Assembly (NCBI GenBank): GCA_937965695.1
Contig: CALCKW010000012.1
Coordinates: 62,001-126,000, forward strand
Direction of reading: 5' to 3'
Source of the DNA: an uncultured Granulosicoccaceae bacterium
GTDB taxonomy: Bacteria > Pseudomonadota > Gammaproteobacteria > CALCKW01
DNA length: 64,000 nt
In this document: in pieces, positions 37,050-45,674 of the stretch
How positions within the stretch are numbered: the stretch's first letter is position 1
Layout: each line of letters starts with the position of its first letter
Notes under the pieces: generated by a model
The model's input: the letters and a program-made list of their open reading frames with translations, nothing else
Told to the model about the DNA's origin: nothing
The model's database searches: none
Translations under genes and position numbers: made by a program

Positions 37050-37961
37050 TTGAACGTGTCGCCCTCATGCCAAGCCCATGCTAGAAGCACAGACCAAAAT
37101 GCGCCTGCTTCACCCATTGACGACACTGCCGTGAGCAATGTCTCTGCAGACTACCTGCGTACTTTAGCGCCGGAGATCAACGCTATAGCTCGAAGCGCTG
37201 GAGATATCATTCTGCGCTTCTATTCAGCCGGCTATGATATTCAAACCAAAGCAGACCAGTCGCCTGTGACCAGCGCCGACTTAGCGGCTGATCATCACAT
37301 ACAAACAGCACTGCAGCGGCTCACACCGGATATCCCCGTACTTTCTGAAGAATCCGCCGAAGTGCCTTATGTGGAAAGACATAAATGGCAGACCTATTGG
37401 TTAGTAGATCCGCTTGATGGAACAAGAGAATTTATAAAGGGCAATGGAGAATTCAGTGTCAATATAGCGCTCATTCACCAAGAGGAACCCGTATTGGGTG
37501 CTGTCTACGCACCAGTCATGGATGATCTCTACTATGCCTACCGAGACGGCGGTGCTTGGAAACAAAACGATGCCACAGATTCCGCACAGAAAATCCAAGT
37601 GCGCAACACCCCCTCCGCAGGACCCACAATAGCCCGCAGTCGTTCAAGGCAAACGGGTCCTAAACTGCGGGCCTTCCTAGAAAATCTCGGCCAACATGAA
37701 GAAGTGAATATGGGCAGCGCTTTGAAGTCCTGCCTAGTCGCTGAAGGGAGCGCCGACCTTTATCCACGGCTAGGCCCCACCAGCGAATGGGACACTGGAG
37801 CAGCGCAGTGCATAGTTACGGAAGCAGGCGGTCAATTCACCGACACGCTTATGCAACCACTTCGCTACAACACCAAGGATTCGCTTATCAACCCTCCATT
37901 TTTTGTCAGTGGTGGCAGCGGTAAGAATTGGTCCAAATATTTGGACACCAAGCCCACCTGA
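37050..37961 (+). CDS. cysQ: 3'(2'),5'-bisphosphate nucleotidase CysQ
   Basis: An inositol-monophosphatase-fold enzyme. Metal and substrate motifs: VLSEESAEVPY, WLVDPLDGTREFIKGNGEFS and SEWDTGAAQCIV. It turns PAP into AMP during sulfate assimilation. As drawn it has 303 residues, about 40 more N-terminal residues than E. coli CysQ; the first start is TTG at 37050, with GTG at 37056 and GTG at 37131 as alternatives. The family match starts near LRTLAPEINAIARSAGD, favouring 37131, but no ribosome site decides. Confidence 0.93.
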   Translation: MNVSPSCQAHARSTDQNAPASPIDDTAVSNVSADYLRTLAPEINAIARSAGDIILRFYSAGYDIQTKADQSPVTSADLAADHHIQTALQRLTPDIPVLSEESAEVPYVERHKWQTYWLVDPLDGTREFIKGNGEFSVNIALIHQEEPVLGAVYAPVMDDLYYAYRDGGAWKQNDATDSAQKIQVRNTPSAGPTIARSRSRQTGPKLRAFLENLGQHEEVNMGSALKSCLVAEGSADLYPRLGPTSEWDTGAAQCIVTEAGGQFTDTLMQPLRYNTKDSLINPPFFVSGGSGKNWSKYLDTKPT

Positions 37962-38061
37962 ATAAAATAGGGATGGGATAGCGTGTAGTTTATCTGTTGG
38001 GGCATTCTGGTGGTATAGTGGCGAGTTACCTATCGCCGCAAATATGTGATCTGGAGCTTTT

Positions 38062-38514
38062 GTGCCGCGCTTTAATTCCCCCTCTGATGTGCAAGCGCAT
38101 TTCTATCGCGCCATAGAAGTTGGTGACGCCAAGGCGATGATGCAAGTCTGGTCAGTCGACGAGCCAGTCGTGTGTATTCATCCTGGCGCACCACGGCTAG
38201 ACGACATACAGCTCATTGCAGAAAGCTGGGAGCAAATCCTCGCTGAAGGTGCAAAGTTGCGATTTAAACTCAGCGACGAGCATTGCATGGAAAACCCCAT
38301 GCTGGCCGTTTGCACAGCACGTGTAGATATCTCACTCGACGATGAGTGGATAGATACCCTGCTCACCACCAATGTTTATCACAACACGGTCAATGGCTGG
38401 CATATGGTCGTACACCATGCCTCTCCCGATCCCAGCTTCGATGAAACAGAAAATTTAGATGAACTCCTTGAGATCGAAGAAGACCAAGACGACGACCAGG
38501 TAGTTCTGCATTAG
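38062..38514 (+). CDS. SnoaL-like / NTF2-fold small protein
   Basis: 150 residues of the SnoaL-like (nuclear transport factor 2) superfamily: FYRAIEVGDAKAMMQVWS, VVCIHPGAPRLDD, the internal ESWEQIL and a final WHMVVHHASP. Such proteins are ketosteroid-isomerase folds of varied or unknown function. The acidic tail (EEDQDDDQ) is unusual. The GTG start at 38062 has GGAG 8 bases upstream. Monocistronic. Confidence 0.85.
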   Translation: MPRFNSPSDVQAHFYRAIEVGDAKAMMQVWSVDEPVVCIHPGAPRLDDIQLIAESWEQILAEGAKLRFKLSDEHCMENPMLAVCTARVDISLDDEWIDTLLTTNVYHNTVNGWHMVVHHASPDPSFDETENLDELLEIEEDQDDDQVVLH

Positions 38515-38578
38515 AGGAAATACCAGCAAAAAATTACGAAGCTCCAAAAATCAGCACTTCGAAGACGTCGGGTAATCT

Positions 38579-38680
38579 ATGGACCAACAAACCGTGATTT
38601 TAGTGCGCCTGTATCGATGGTCACTCCGTTGGTTAGCCCGTGACTCAGTCATCATTTTCTCGTGGAAAAATAACGGATGA
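38579..38680 (+). CDS. Possible 33-codon ORF coupled to xdhC
   Basis: An ATG at 38579 opens a 33-codon frame (MDQQTVILVRLYRWSLRWLA...) whose stop overlaps the XdhC start codon (ATGA at 38677-38680). It is basic and aromatic with amphipathic character. The ribosome site is weak. It may be a translated leader peptide or chance. Confidence 0.25.
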   Translation: MDQQTVILVRLYRWSLRWLARDSVIIFSWKNNG

Positions 38681-39591
38681 CCTGGTTAGGTTTTTGTCTA
38701 CAAATTCTCGCAAGGCAACAACGTGTTGTTCTTGCAAGTGTCATCCACTGCCCGCCACCTCTACAACTTCCCATTGGCCCCATCTGGGCTTGCGATCACA
38801 ATCGAGAAGCCGGCTACTTATTACCAGGTCGACCGGAGACCCATCTTCGACAAGCTGCACGCCAGTTGCTCACCGATTCTGAGCGGTCAAAAGAATTATC
38901 TATCCCGCTTAACCCTTGGGCTGGCGGTAACACGCAAAAACATAATCTACGCGTACATCTGCGCAGGCTGGAGGGCGAAGATCTATCCCAGATAATGTTA
39001 TTGGACGGAAAACTGCGTCTTGGTCAAGGCTGCAAGCTAAATCTAGAAAGCCTTGTAATAAGCGACGGCAAGCGACAAACTGCCCCACTTACCGCGCAAG
39101 CCCAAAAGGTGAAGGACCACGCAGTCATCTTTGAGCCCCCACACGCACACATTGCTATCTTTGGGGCGGGTGCATTGGCGCATCAAGTCGTCAAAATGCT
39201 ATCGGATGCACCTTTTACCGTGTACTGGGAAGGCAATGCAGCCGAGTGTGTACTCAGCGTGCAGGCAGCTAACATAGTCACCAGCGAACCTAACACCGTC
39301 AATCTACCCGACAACAGCCATTGCCTGGTCATGACACATGATCACGCCTTGGATTTTGAGCTCTGCACCAGACTGGCCCAGCATAAGGCGGTAAGCAGTG
39401 TTGGGGTAGTAGGTTCGCAACGCAAATGCAGAGCTTTATGGCAATACCTTGCTGAAAAGTCTGTCGAACAACACCATTTGGATAAAATTCGCTGCCCGCT
39501 CGGGGGTCGCAACACAACCAACCTTAACGCTGCTGCATTGGATATCGTGCAAGAGGCTTACTCTCTCGCCTCGTTGATTAAGCCCCACTAA
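38677..39591 (+). CDS. xdhC: XdhC/CoxI family protein
   Basis: 304 residues. The N-terminal XdhC part (about 1-30, QRVVLASVI) is weakly conserved. The C-terminal Rossmann part is clear: HIAIFGAGALAHQVVKML, then LVMTHDHALDFELCTRL, VGVVGSQRKCRALWQYL and IRCPLGGRN. XdhC inserts or sulfurates the molybdenum cofactor of xanthine-dehydrogenase-type enzymes. No such enzyme is encoded here, so it is an orphan copy. First in-frame ATG at 38677; an in-frame stop lies just upstream. Confidence 0.85.
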   Translation: MTWLGFCLQILARQQRVVLASVIHCPPPLQLPIGPIWACDHNREAGYLLPGRPETHLRQAARQLLTDSERSKELSIPLNPWAGGNTQKHNLRVHLRRLEGEDLSQIMLLDGKLRLGQGCKLNLESLVISDGKRQTAPLTAQAQKVKDHAVIFEPPHAHIAIFGAGALAHQVVKMLSDAPFTVYWEGNAAECVLSVQAANIVTSEPNTVNLPDNSHCLVMTHDHALDFELCTRLAQHKAVSSVGVVGSQRKCRALWQYLAEKSVEQHHLDKIRCPLGGRNTTNLNAAALDIVQEAYSLASLIKPH

Positions 39592-39618
39592 ACAACATCC
39601 TCAGCTAAGGCCGAACAA

Positions 39619-39648
39619 TTGACAGACAATCTGTAGTTTTGCTACATA
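39619..39648 (+). promoter_or_regulatory. Putative gap promoter
   Basis: TTGACA (39619-39624), an 18-bp spacer, then TACATA (39643-39648). The -35 is consensus, the -10 poor. The upstream HexR-like box covers the spacer and the -10. Confidence 0.45.
39632..39646. promoter_or_regulatory. HexR-like operator 1 upstream of gap
   Basis: TGTAGTTTTGCTACA differs at one position from the HexR consensus TGTARTWWWAYTACA known for gammaproteobacterial central-carbon genes. It overlaps the putative promoter, so a bound regulator would block it. Confidence 0.6.
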
Positions 39649-39717
39649 TTTTTCACCCGCTGACTGCTAAATACCCGTTGAACAGTTGATTAATCCTCAA
39701 TTTTACGGCAATATCAA

Positions 39718-39732
39718 TGTAGTTTAACTACA
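39718..39732. promoter_or_regulatory. HexR-like operator 2 upstream of gap
   Basis: TGTAGTTTAACTACA, a perfect 7-base-arm palindrome, matches the HexR consensus TGTARTWWWAYTACA at every position. It ends 16 bases before the gap start, just upstream of the ribosome site, and is nearly identical to box 1, centred 86 bp away. Confidence 0.75.
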
Positions 39733-39748
39733 GATATGGAGCGATCAC

Positions 39749-40789
39749 GTGACTATCCGTCTGGCGATCAATGGATTCGGCCGTATTGGTCGGAATGTTT
39801 TACGTGCTATCCACGAGGCGGATCGCTGTGATGCCTTTAAGGTTGTGGCCATCAATGATTTGGCCGATGCGCCGACTAACGCTCACCTGCTCAAGCACGA
39901 TTCAGTGCATGGCAGCTTCAATACGCCTGTGAAGGTGGAAGATGACTATCTTATTGTTGGCGATCAACGCATCGCGATTCTGCATGAGAGAGACCCTAGT
40001 AAATTACCTTGGACCGACTTAGAAGTTGACCTAGTCATGGAATGTACGGGCCTATTTGTTGACCGAGATTCAGCAGCTGCTCATCTAGGTGCTGGTGCGA
40101 AACGCGTCTTGGTTTCTGCTCCATGCAAAAACGCTGATGCAACCATTGTCTATGGCGTGAACGATCAAACGCTCAGTGACGAAGACACGGTTGTCTCAAA
40201 CGCTTCTTGCACCACCAACTGCTTGGCGCCAGCAGCTCAAGTGTTGGATGATGCAATAGGTATAGAGTCTGGTCTAATGACAACAATCCACGCATTCACT
40301 GGCGATCAAAATCTCTGTGACGGATACCACAAAGATTTGTACCGGGCTCGTGCTGCGGGCACATCGATGATCCCAAGCAAAACAGGAGCAGCTGTAGCCG
40401 TAGGCCTAGTTTTGCCTCAGTTAGCGGGAAAGTTGGACGGTATGTCAGTCCGCATCCCCACACCTAATGTTTCGCTGGTAGATCTACATATCATCACCAA
40501 GCGTGAAACCACTGTCGATGAGATAAATCAGATCATGGACAAGGCTGCCAAAAAATCCAACGTATTGGATGTCAACAACGAGCCTTTGGTCTCCATAGAC
40601 TTTAACCACAACGCCGCCTCCTCCGTTTATGACGCTACGCAAACACGCGTAAACGGTCGCATGGTGAAAGTTATGATGTGGTACGACAACGAATGGGGCT
40701 TTTCAAACCGAATGCTCGATACTGCGGCGGCAATGATGAAGGCGAAAAAAAAGAAAAAAACATCTACGCCTGAGTTGCTTGAAGCGTAA
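39749..40789 (+). CDS. gap: Type I glyceraldehyde-3-phosphate dehydrogenase
   Basis: 346 residues. INGFGRIGRNVLRA is the NAD-binding start, catalytic Cys154 lies in SNASCTTNCLAP, the active-site histidine in TTIHAFTGDQNL, and PNVSLVDLH and WYDNEWGFSNRML complete the type. Asp37 in INDL fits NAD use. Interconverts G3P and 1,3-bisphosphoglycerate. The C-terminus has a Lys tract (KAKKKKKTSTP) that is unusual for the family. The GTG start at 39749 has GGAG upstream. Two HexR-like operators and a strong terminator frame it. Confidence 0.96.
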   Translation: MTIRLAINGFGRIGRNVLRAIHEADRCDAFKVVAINDLADAPTNAHLLKHDSVHGSFNTPVKVEDDYLIVGDQRIAILHERDPSKLPWTDLEVDLVMECTGLFVDRDSAAAHLGAGAKRVLVSAPCKNADATIVYGVNDQTLSDEDTVVSNASCTTNCLAPAAQVLDDAIGIESGLMTTIHAFTGDQNLCDGYHKDLYRARAAGTSMIPSKTGAAVAVGLVLPQLAGKLDGMSVRIPTPNVSLVDLHIITKRETTVDEINQIMDKAAKKSNVLDVNNEPLVSIDFNHNAASSVYDATQTRVNGRMVKVMMWYDNEWGFSNRMLDTAAAMMKAKKKKKTSTPELLEA

Positions 40790-40861
40790 GTGACGCAGGT
40801 TATCGGCGTGCTCAACTGCATACAAGTTCAGCACTAAAAAATGATCGACTGATGCAAATAC

Positions 40862-40896
40862 AACAACGGCCTCCATAGCGAGGCCGTTGTTTTTTC
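40862..40896 (+). terminator. Rho-independent terminator of gap
   Basis: A perfect 12-bp stem AACAACGGCCTC/GAGGCCGTTGTT with a 6-base loop and T residues to 40896. Confidence 0.95.
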
Positions 40897-41003
40897 CACG
40901 CACCGATCTACCAGCTTCCCAACTTAAATTTATCCCTGGGGAGCAGCTTCAGCCATCCGGAAAAGTTAAAGCTCTACACACAGAAAACCTTCCCCCTCAA
41001 CGA

Positions 41004-42542
41004 CTAAGCCTTAGTGTTTTTAAATTGAGATATATTCCCGACCAAATAAACCAATAACAGCACTGGTAGGCCAAGTAATGCAGTACCAGTGAAGAACGTC
41101 CCATACCCCACCTGCTCTACCATTGAACCTGAATATCCTGCCATCAATTTAGGCATTAATGTCATCAAAGAACTGAACAACGCATACTGCATGGCCGTAA
41201 ACGAGACATTAACCAGACTACTTAGGTAGGCTATGAAAGCCGCACTGGCCAAACCGGCACTGAGGTTGTCGGCGCTTATAACCAAAGCCAACATGCTCAT
41301 GCTTGGCTCACCATTAGCCAACAGCATGAACAGTAAATTGGTAACAGCACTAAGCACGGCACCAAGCATTAGGATACGCATAACACCGAATCGCAAGCAC
41401 CAAAGCCCACCAATAAAGCCGCCTATGATGGTGCACCACAGTCCGTACACTTTCGAGACACTAGCGATAGCAACCTTGTCATAACCCATGTCTTGGTAAA
41501 AGACATTGGCCACGGCTCCCATGACGATATCTGACACTCGGTAGAAACCAACCAAAAATAAAATGAGCCAAGCAACGCGGCCATAACGACTGAAAAAATC
41601 CATGACTGGTTGCACATAACTCTGTTGCACCATTTCCGTTGGCACGGTTCCAGTGCTCACTAATCCCTTAGCCACAATTCCTGCACAAGCAAACGCCGCA
41701 AATAAGCGCAGAGTTTCTACGCCTGTGCGCACGACAGCATCACCTCCCTTGTTGCCTGGCATCCATGCCTCTTTAAGTGACGCGACTATGTCGGCGCTAA
41801 GTATAAAAAATGCAATAAAAGCCAAAACCATCAAGAGAAATAACAGCACGAACCGCAGCTGATCTTGCAACGAGCGAGGCGCTAAGGCCACGCTGCGAAC
41901 CGGCTCAGCCACAAACAGCGTGGTCAACACCCCAATTAGCATGACGGCGGCCATACAAAGATAACTGTCTCGCCAAGCCTCGTAGACATAATTTTCGGTT
42001 GTGGTACCCAACCAAGCAGCAATGAATAGAGCTCCAGCACCCGCGACCAACATGCCAATACGGTAGCCAGCAATGTAAGTAGCAGACAACAAGGCCTGCA
42101 CCTTGTCCTCTCCAACTTCGATGCGGAATGCATCAATCACTATATCTTGTGTAGCGCTTGAAAAGCCCAGTGCTACAGCAGCCAAGGCCATGTAGGTGAG
42201 CCCATCAGCCTCTAATGGGTCAATCATCGCCATTGCAAGAATAGATAAAATAACCATGAATTGAGAAAGCAACAACCAAGCACGTCGACGACCCAGGAGA
42301 TCTGTCAGCAATGGCAGCCGAAGTTGATCCACCAATGGCGCCCAAACAAATTTGAAGCTATAGCCTAAAGCCGCCCAACTGAAATAGGTCACCGCTGATT
42401 TGGAGACTCCAGCTTCTCTGAGCCAAAGCGATAAAGACGAGAAGATGAGTAGGATCGGCACACCAGCAGAAAAACCCAATAACAACATAATAAAAGCGGG
42501 CTTTTTTTGCTCTTGCAGTAACTTCAAGGTATTTGGCATCAC
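41004..42542 (-). CDS. ampG: AmpG-like muropeptide permease (MFS)
   Basis: 512 residues, 12-14 predicted membrane segments. The N-terminal MLLLGFSAGVPILLIFSSLS, WAALGYSFKFVWAPLVDQL, GRRRAWLL and SSATQDIVIDAFRIE match AmpG-family transporters, which import anhydro-muropeptides for cell-wall recycling. The last bases of the exonuclease III-like gene overlap its start by 4 bases, so the two are translated together. No ampD, nagZ or beta-lactamase is seen nearby. Confidence 0.9.
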   Translation of the reverse strand: MMPNTLKLLQEQKKPAFIMLLLGFSAGVPILLIFSSLSLWLREAGVSKSAVTYFSWAALGYSFKFVWAPLVDQLRLPLLTDLLGRRRAWLLLSQFMVILSILAMAMIDPLEADGLTYMALAAVALGFSSATQDIVIDAFRIEVGEDKVQALLSATYIAGYRIGMLVAGAGALFIAAWLGTTTENYVYEAWRDSYLCMAAVMLIGVLTTLFVAEPVRSVALAPRSLQDQLRFVLLFLLMVLAFIAFFILSADIVASLKEAWMPGNKGGDAVVRTGVETLRLFAAFACAGIVAKGLVSTGTVPTEMVQQSYVQPVMDFFSRYGRVAWLILFLVGFYRVSDIVMGAVANVFYQDMGYDKVAIASVSKVYGLWCTIIGGFIGGLWCLRFGVMRILMLGAVLSAVTNLLFMLLANGEPSMSMLALVISADNLSAGLASAAFIAYLSSLVNVSFTAMQYALFSSLMTLMPKLMAGYSGSMVEQVGYGTFFTGTALLGLPVLLLVYLVGNISQFKNTKA

Positions 42543-43318
42543 AGTGCCTCCAAATCGTAATCGACAATATACGGCGCATGATCAGAAAAGCGCTGCTCTT
42601 TATATATTTCAGTGCGCAGCACCTTGCCGCGCAAACGAGAATTGCTCACCTGATAATCCAATCGCCACCCCACGTTATTTGCCCAAGCTTGCCCACGATT
42701 CGACCACCAAGTGTAGCTGTGCTCTTCTTGTGGCAGTTCTCTAAAAGTATCCACGAAGCCTTGGCCATCAAAAAGGGTATCGAGCCAAGCACGCTCTTCA
42801 GGTAGAAAGCCCGAGTTTTTCTTGTTACCACGCCAATTTCTGATGTCTGCATTAGTATGTGCGATATTCCAATCACCACATATCACCGTATTATGGCGTC
42901 GGCGTTTTATCCTTCTGAACTCTCGCTCAATGTGGCTAAGACAGTCCATTTTCACTTCTTGTCGAACATCTCCCGAAGAGCCGCTCGGGAAATAAGCTGA
43001 GACCACAATCAAATCACCAAACCTTGCTTCTAGCCATCGCGCTTCATTGTCGATGGTTTCGTGTTTTAACTTAGTGATGACTTTATCGGGTACACACTTG
43101 CTGTAAATCGCAACGCCGCTATAGCCCTTGCGTTCAGCACAATGGTAATGGCAGTGGTAACCTTTGGGATAAAAAATAGGGTCAGTGATTTGATCGAGCT
43201 GCGCGCGCACCTCTTGCAAACAAACAACGTCTGCTGCCTGCTGCTCCAGCCATTCGAAAAAACCCTTGCGGGCGGCGGAGCGAATCCCGTTGACATTGAC
43301 GGTGATAATTCGCAGCAC
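42539..43318 (-). CDS. xth: Exodeoxyribonuclease III family protein at the crc locus
   Basis: 259 residues, the same length as Pseudomonas Crc, and like crc it is divergent from pyrE. Unlike Crc it keeps the ExoIII catalytic set: Asn in VNVNGIRSA, Glu in CLQEVRAQ, Asp/Asn in CGDWNIAHT and the SDHAPYIVDY Asp-His end, with WRLDYQ. It should therefore be a working AP endonuclease/3'-exonuclease. A dual or Crc-like RNA role cannot be excluded. Overlaps ampG by 4 bases. Confidence 0.93.
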   Translation of the reverse strand: MLRIITVNVNGIRSAARKGFFEWLEQQAADVVCLQEVRAQLDQITDPIFYPKGYHCHYHCAERKGYSGVAIYSKCVPDKVITKLKHETIDNEARWLEARFGDLIVVSAYFPSGSSGDVRQEVKMDCLSHIEREFRRIKRRRHNTVICGDWNIAHTNADIRNWRGNKKNSGFLPEERAWLDTLFDGQGFVDTFRELPQEEHSYTWWSNRGQAWANNVGWRLDYQVSNSRLRGKVLRTEIYKEQRFSDHAPYIVDYDLEAL

Positions 43319-43437
43319 AGTCGCTCCTCAATAAAATGTAGTCAGCTACTTTATAAGGAAAGGAATCGCCTTCACAATTTGTAGCAGGTAAGCACCGCTA
43401 ACGATAACATGCAACTAACCCATTCAGAGAGATTTCT

Positions 43438-44079
43438 ATGAGCAACCCCCAATCAGATTTCTTCAAACTTGCGCTTAGCTGTGGCGTACTTAAGTTTGGC
43501 GAATTCACGCTTAAATCTGGCCGTGTTAGCCCGTATTTTTTCAATGCAGGCCTGTTTAACACAGGTGGATCCTTGGCTCAGCTGGGAGAACAATACGCCC
43601 AAGCGATAAGCTCAGCTGGGCTGTCGTTCGATATGCTTTTCGGCCCTGCGTACAAAGGCATCCCTTTGGCGACCGCAACGGCAACGGCGCTGGCAAGTAA
43701 CCATCAACAAGACTTACCTTGGTGCTTCAACCGCAAGGAAGCCAAAGCACACGGTGAAGGAGGATCTTTGGTTGGCGCACCACTACAAGGTAAAGTTCTG
43801 ATTGTTGATGATGTGATCACTGCTGGAACAGCGATACGCGAGTCAAAAGCTATCATCGATGAGCATCAGGCAGAGTTGGCAGGAGTCGTTTTAGCGCTAG
43901 ATCGCCAGGAGCGAGGTCAAAGTGCTCAATCCGCAATTCAAGAAGTGCAAGATCGTTGGGATATCCCAGTTGTCACAATTGCAACTTTGGGTGATTTGAT
44001 TAATTTTTTGCAATCCTCGGACGAATACGCCGACGTTTTACCGGCCGTTCAAAAATACCGAGATCAGTACGGAATATGA
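43438..44079 (+). CDS. pyrE: Orotate phosphoribosyltransferase
   Basis: 213 residues. Motifs: [46 protein letters not shown] and the PRPP loop [17 protein letters not shown]. Makes OMP in pyrimidine synthesis. The start follows a GAGAG ribosome site. Divergent from the exonuclease III-like gene, a Pseudomonas-like arrangement; the DUF4124 gene follows in the same direction. Confidence 0.97.
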   Translation: MSNPQSDFFKLALSCGVLKFGEFTLKSGRVSPYFFNAGLFNTGGSLAQLGEQYAQAISSAGLSFDMLFGPAYKGIPLATATATALASNHQQDLPWCFNRKEAKAHGEGGSLVGAPLQGKVLIVDDVITAGTAIRESKAIIDEHQAELAGVVLALDRQERGQSAQSAIQEVQDRWDIPVVTIATLGDLINFLQSSDEYADVLPAVQKYRDQYGI

Positions 44080-44352
44080 CTCAAATTAACCATTTTGCCC
44101 CCATTCAGCTTAGGGTTAGGCACCCAACCTCTACTAAATAAACCATTCAAATTGGCTTTAATGGGAACACAGACGCAGCCATATGCAACAGCAAGTCGCC
44201 GGCAAGTCGGTAAAAAATACTTATGTAATACTTGCGCGCACCCGTATGGCTATGCTTAACCATAAAGCTGTGGAAACAGGGGCCGCTAGCAAGGGGGCAA
44301 GGAGAAAATTGTGTCCATCAACATTATGAACTTAAACTAGCGTTTTGCCCCT

Positions 44353-45000
44353 ATGACCCAAAAATCATTACAGCACATGCTAAATATAGCGATGCTGAGC
44401 GCTTTTTTGCTCGGAGCATTGGCTGTATCGCCTAGTTATGCCGGTCTGTATAAGTGGACTGACGAAAACGGTGAAGTTCACTTTGGGGACACCCCCCCTC
44501 CTGCGAGCACCAAACACGGCCACGAAGTATTGGGAAATTCGGGTGTCAAGCTACGCACAGTAGAAAGAGAGCTCACTAAGCAAGAGCGTATTGAAGCTAG
44601 CCGCGTCACCGACGAAATGAAACGCGAAAGACAAGAGGCGCGCGAGCGAGCACGTATTGATCGCCTTTTGGAACTGTCATTCCCGACAGTACAAACACTC
44701 GATGCCGCTCGCGACGACCGCCTTTCTACCTACGATGACTCCATTGCGTACTTGGAATCACGCAGAGACTCACTCGTTGAAAAAGAAGATGAAAACAGTT
44801 CTCGCATATCGCACTTTCGTCGCAAAAAATTGGCGGTGCCGGACCAGCTAACCGAAGAAGCAGCCACAATCAATCATGCGCTTACGCAACTAGATGCTCA
44901 AATTTCGGACATTCAAAAAGATCGCTATGACACGATCCTAGAATTTAAAAAATACAATGATCGGCTTCGAGAGCTTCGTAGACAAAACGAATACCAGTGA
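44353..45000 (+). CDS. DUF4124 domain-containing exported protein
   Basis: 215 residues with a signal peptide (about 1-30, ending SYAG). DUF4124 follows at once: LYKWTDENGEVHFGDTPPP, then a long charged helical region (about 75-215) likely to form a coiled coil (VERELTKQERIEASRVTDEM). Function of the family is unknown; the periplasm is expected. A terminator follows at 45025 and then repeat copy B. Confidence 0.88.
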   Translation: MTQKSLQHMLNIAMLSAFLLGALAVSPSYAGLYKWTDENGEVHFGDTPPPASTKHGHEVLGNSGVKLRTVERELTKQERIEASRVTDEMKRERQEARERARIDRLLELSFPTVQTLDAARDDRLSTYDDSIAYLESRRDSLVEKEDENSSRISHFRRKKLAVPDQLTEEAATINHALTQLDAQISDIQKDRYDTILEFKKYNDRLRELRRQNEYQ

Positions 45001-45024
45001 GTACTTTACTAAAATCAACTGTCC

Positions 45025-45044
45025 ACCACCATCGGTGGTTTTTT
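45025..45044 (+). terminator. Terminator of the DUF4124 gene
   Basis: ACCACC-ATC-GGTGGT (a 6-bp stem) followed by TTTTT, 25 bases after the stop codon. Confidence 0.85.
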
Positions 45045-45062
45045 GCGCCTGCAGACTAGTAA

Positions 45063-45218
45063 CCTCAGTTCAACCATGCTCGCATTGTCGACGCGCAAAA
45101 TTCGGCCCAGCCGCGTTGCAAATCTAGCCAATAGCACTTGCGCCGTCGATTCGCGCCTTACTGGGTCCAAATTTTTCACCCCGATGTTACTGACTAGACT
45201 TATTCTGAGACTCCCTAG
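45063..45218 (+). repeat. Dispersed intergenic repeat, copy B
   Basis: Homologous to 6741-6899 over its length. Shared blocks include CCTCAG, CATGCTCGCA, TTGCAAATCTAGCCAATAGC, GATTCGCGCCTT and TACTGACTAG-type ends, with a 4-base length difference inside. It lies between the DUF4124 terminator and the end of the NfeD gene. The outer stem (CGAATC/GATTTG read on the minus strand) is kept while the inner loop has diverged. Confidence 0.85.
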
Positions 45219-45673
45219 GCATCTGGAAGACGGACATTTAACCTAATACCTTCTAAAGACTCGATAACTGCAGAATCTCCATCAGACAATTCGTGGCTGG
45301 CACTAGCAACAAGCTGCGCTTCCCAATCCCGCCCTGACCAAAAAACCTTGCCTCTGCCTCCTGGCGCAATCGTGCCGAGCACTTCCACTCGTTGGCCAAC
45401 GGCGTCGTTACCTGACATGCCACCGCTGCTGTTCTGAAATCTTCGTAGCAAGGGGAATAACACCACCACCACAGCCAGTGTCGAGACTGCAAAATAGCCG
45501 ATTGCAGCGGTCCAACCTGTATTGGGAAAAAACCAACAAATACCGGCTGTCACAGAGGCGCCGAGTGCAGCGAAAAGGAACCAAAACACACTGAGCTGAA
45601 AAATAGCTAGCTCAAGAGCGAATAACACCACTGCCGCACCCAAGAAGAAGTAAAAAGGAGATAGCTCTGCCAT
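45215..45673 (-). CDS. NfeD family membrane protein
   Basis: 152 residues: three or four hydrophobic segments (about 5-75) and a soluble C-terminal OB-like domain (GNDAVGQRVEVLGTIAPGG, VFWSGRDWEAQLV). NfeD partners slipin/SPFH proteins in membrane quality control. Starts 1 base after the SPFH stop, so they form an operon. Its last bases touch repeat copy B. Confidence 0.92.
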   Translation of the reverse strand: MAELSPFYFFLGAAVVLFALELAIFQLSVFWFLFAALGASVTAGICWFFPNTGWTAAIGYFAVSTLAVVVVLFPLLRRFQNSSGGMSGNDAVGQRVEVLGTIAPGGRGKVFWSGRDWEAQLVASASHELSDGDSAVIESLEGIRLNVRLPDA

Positions 45674-45674
45674 G

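Noticed and set aside
45043-45246. 67-codon ORF across repeat copy B
   Set aside because: The frame is not kept in copy A, so the repeat is not coding for it.
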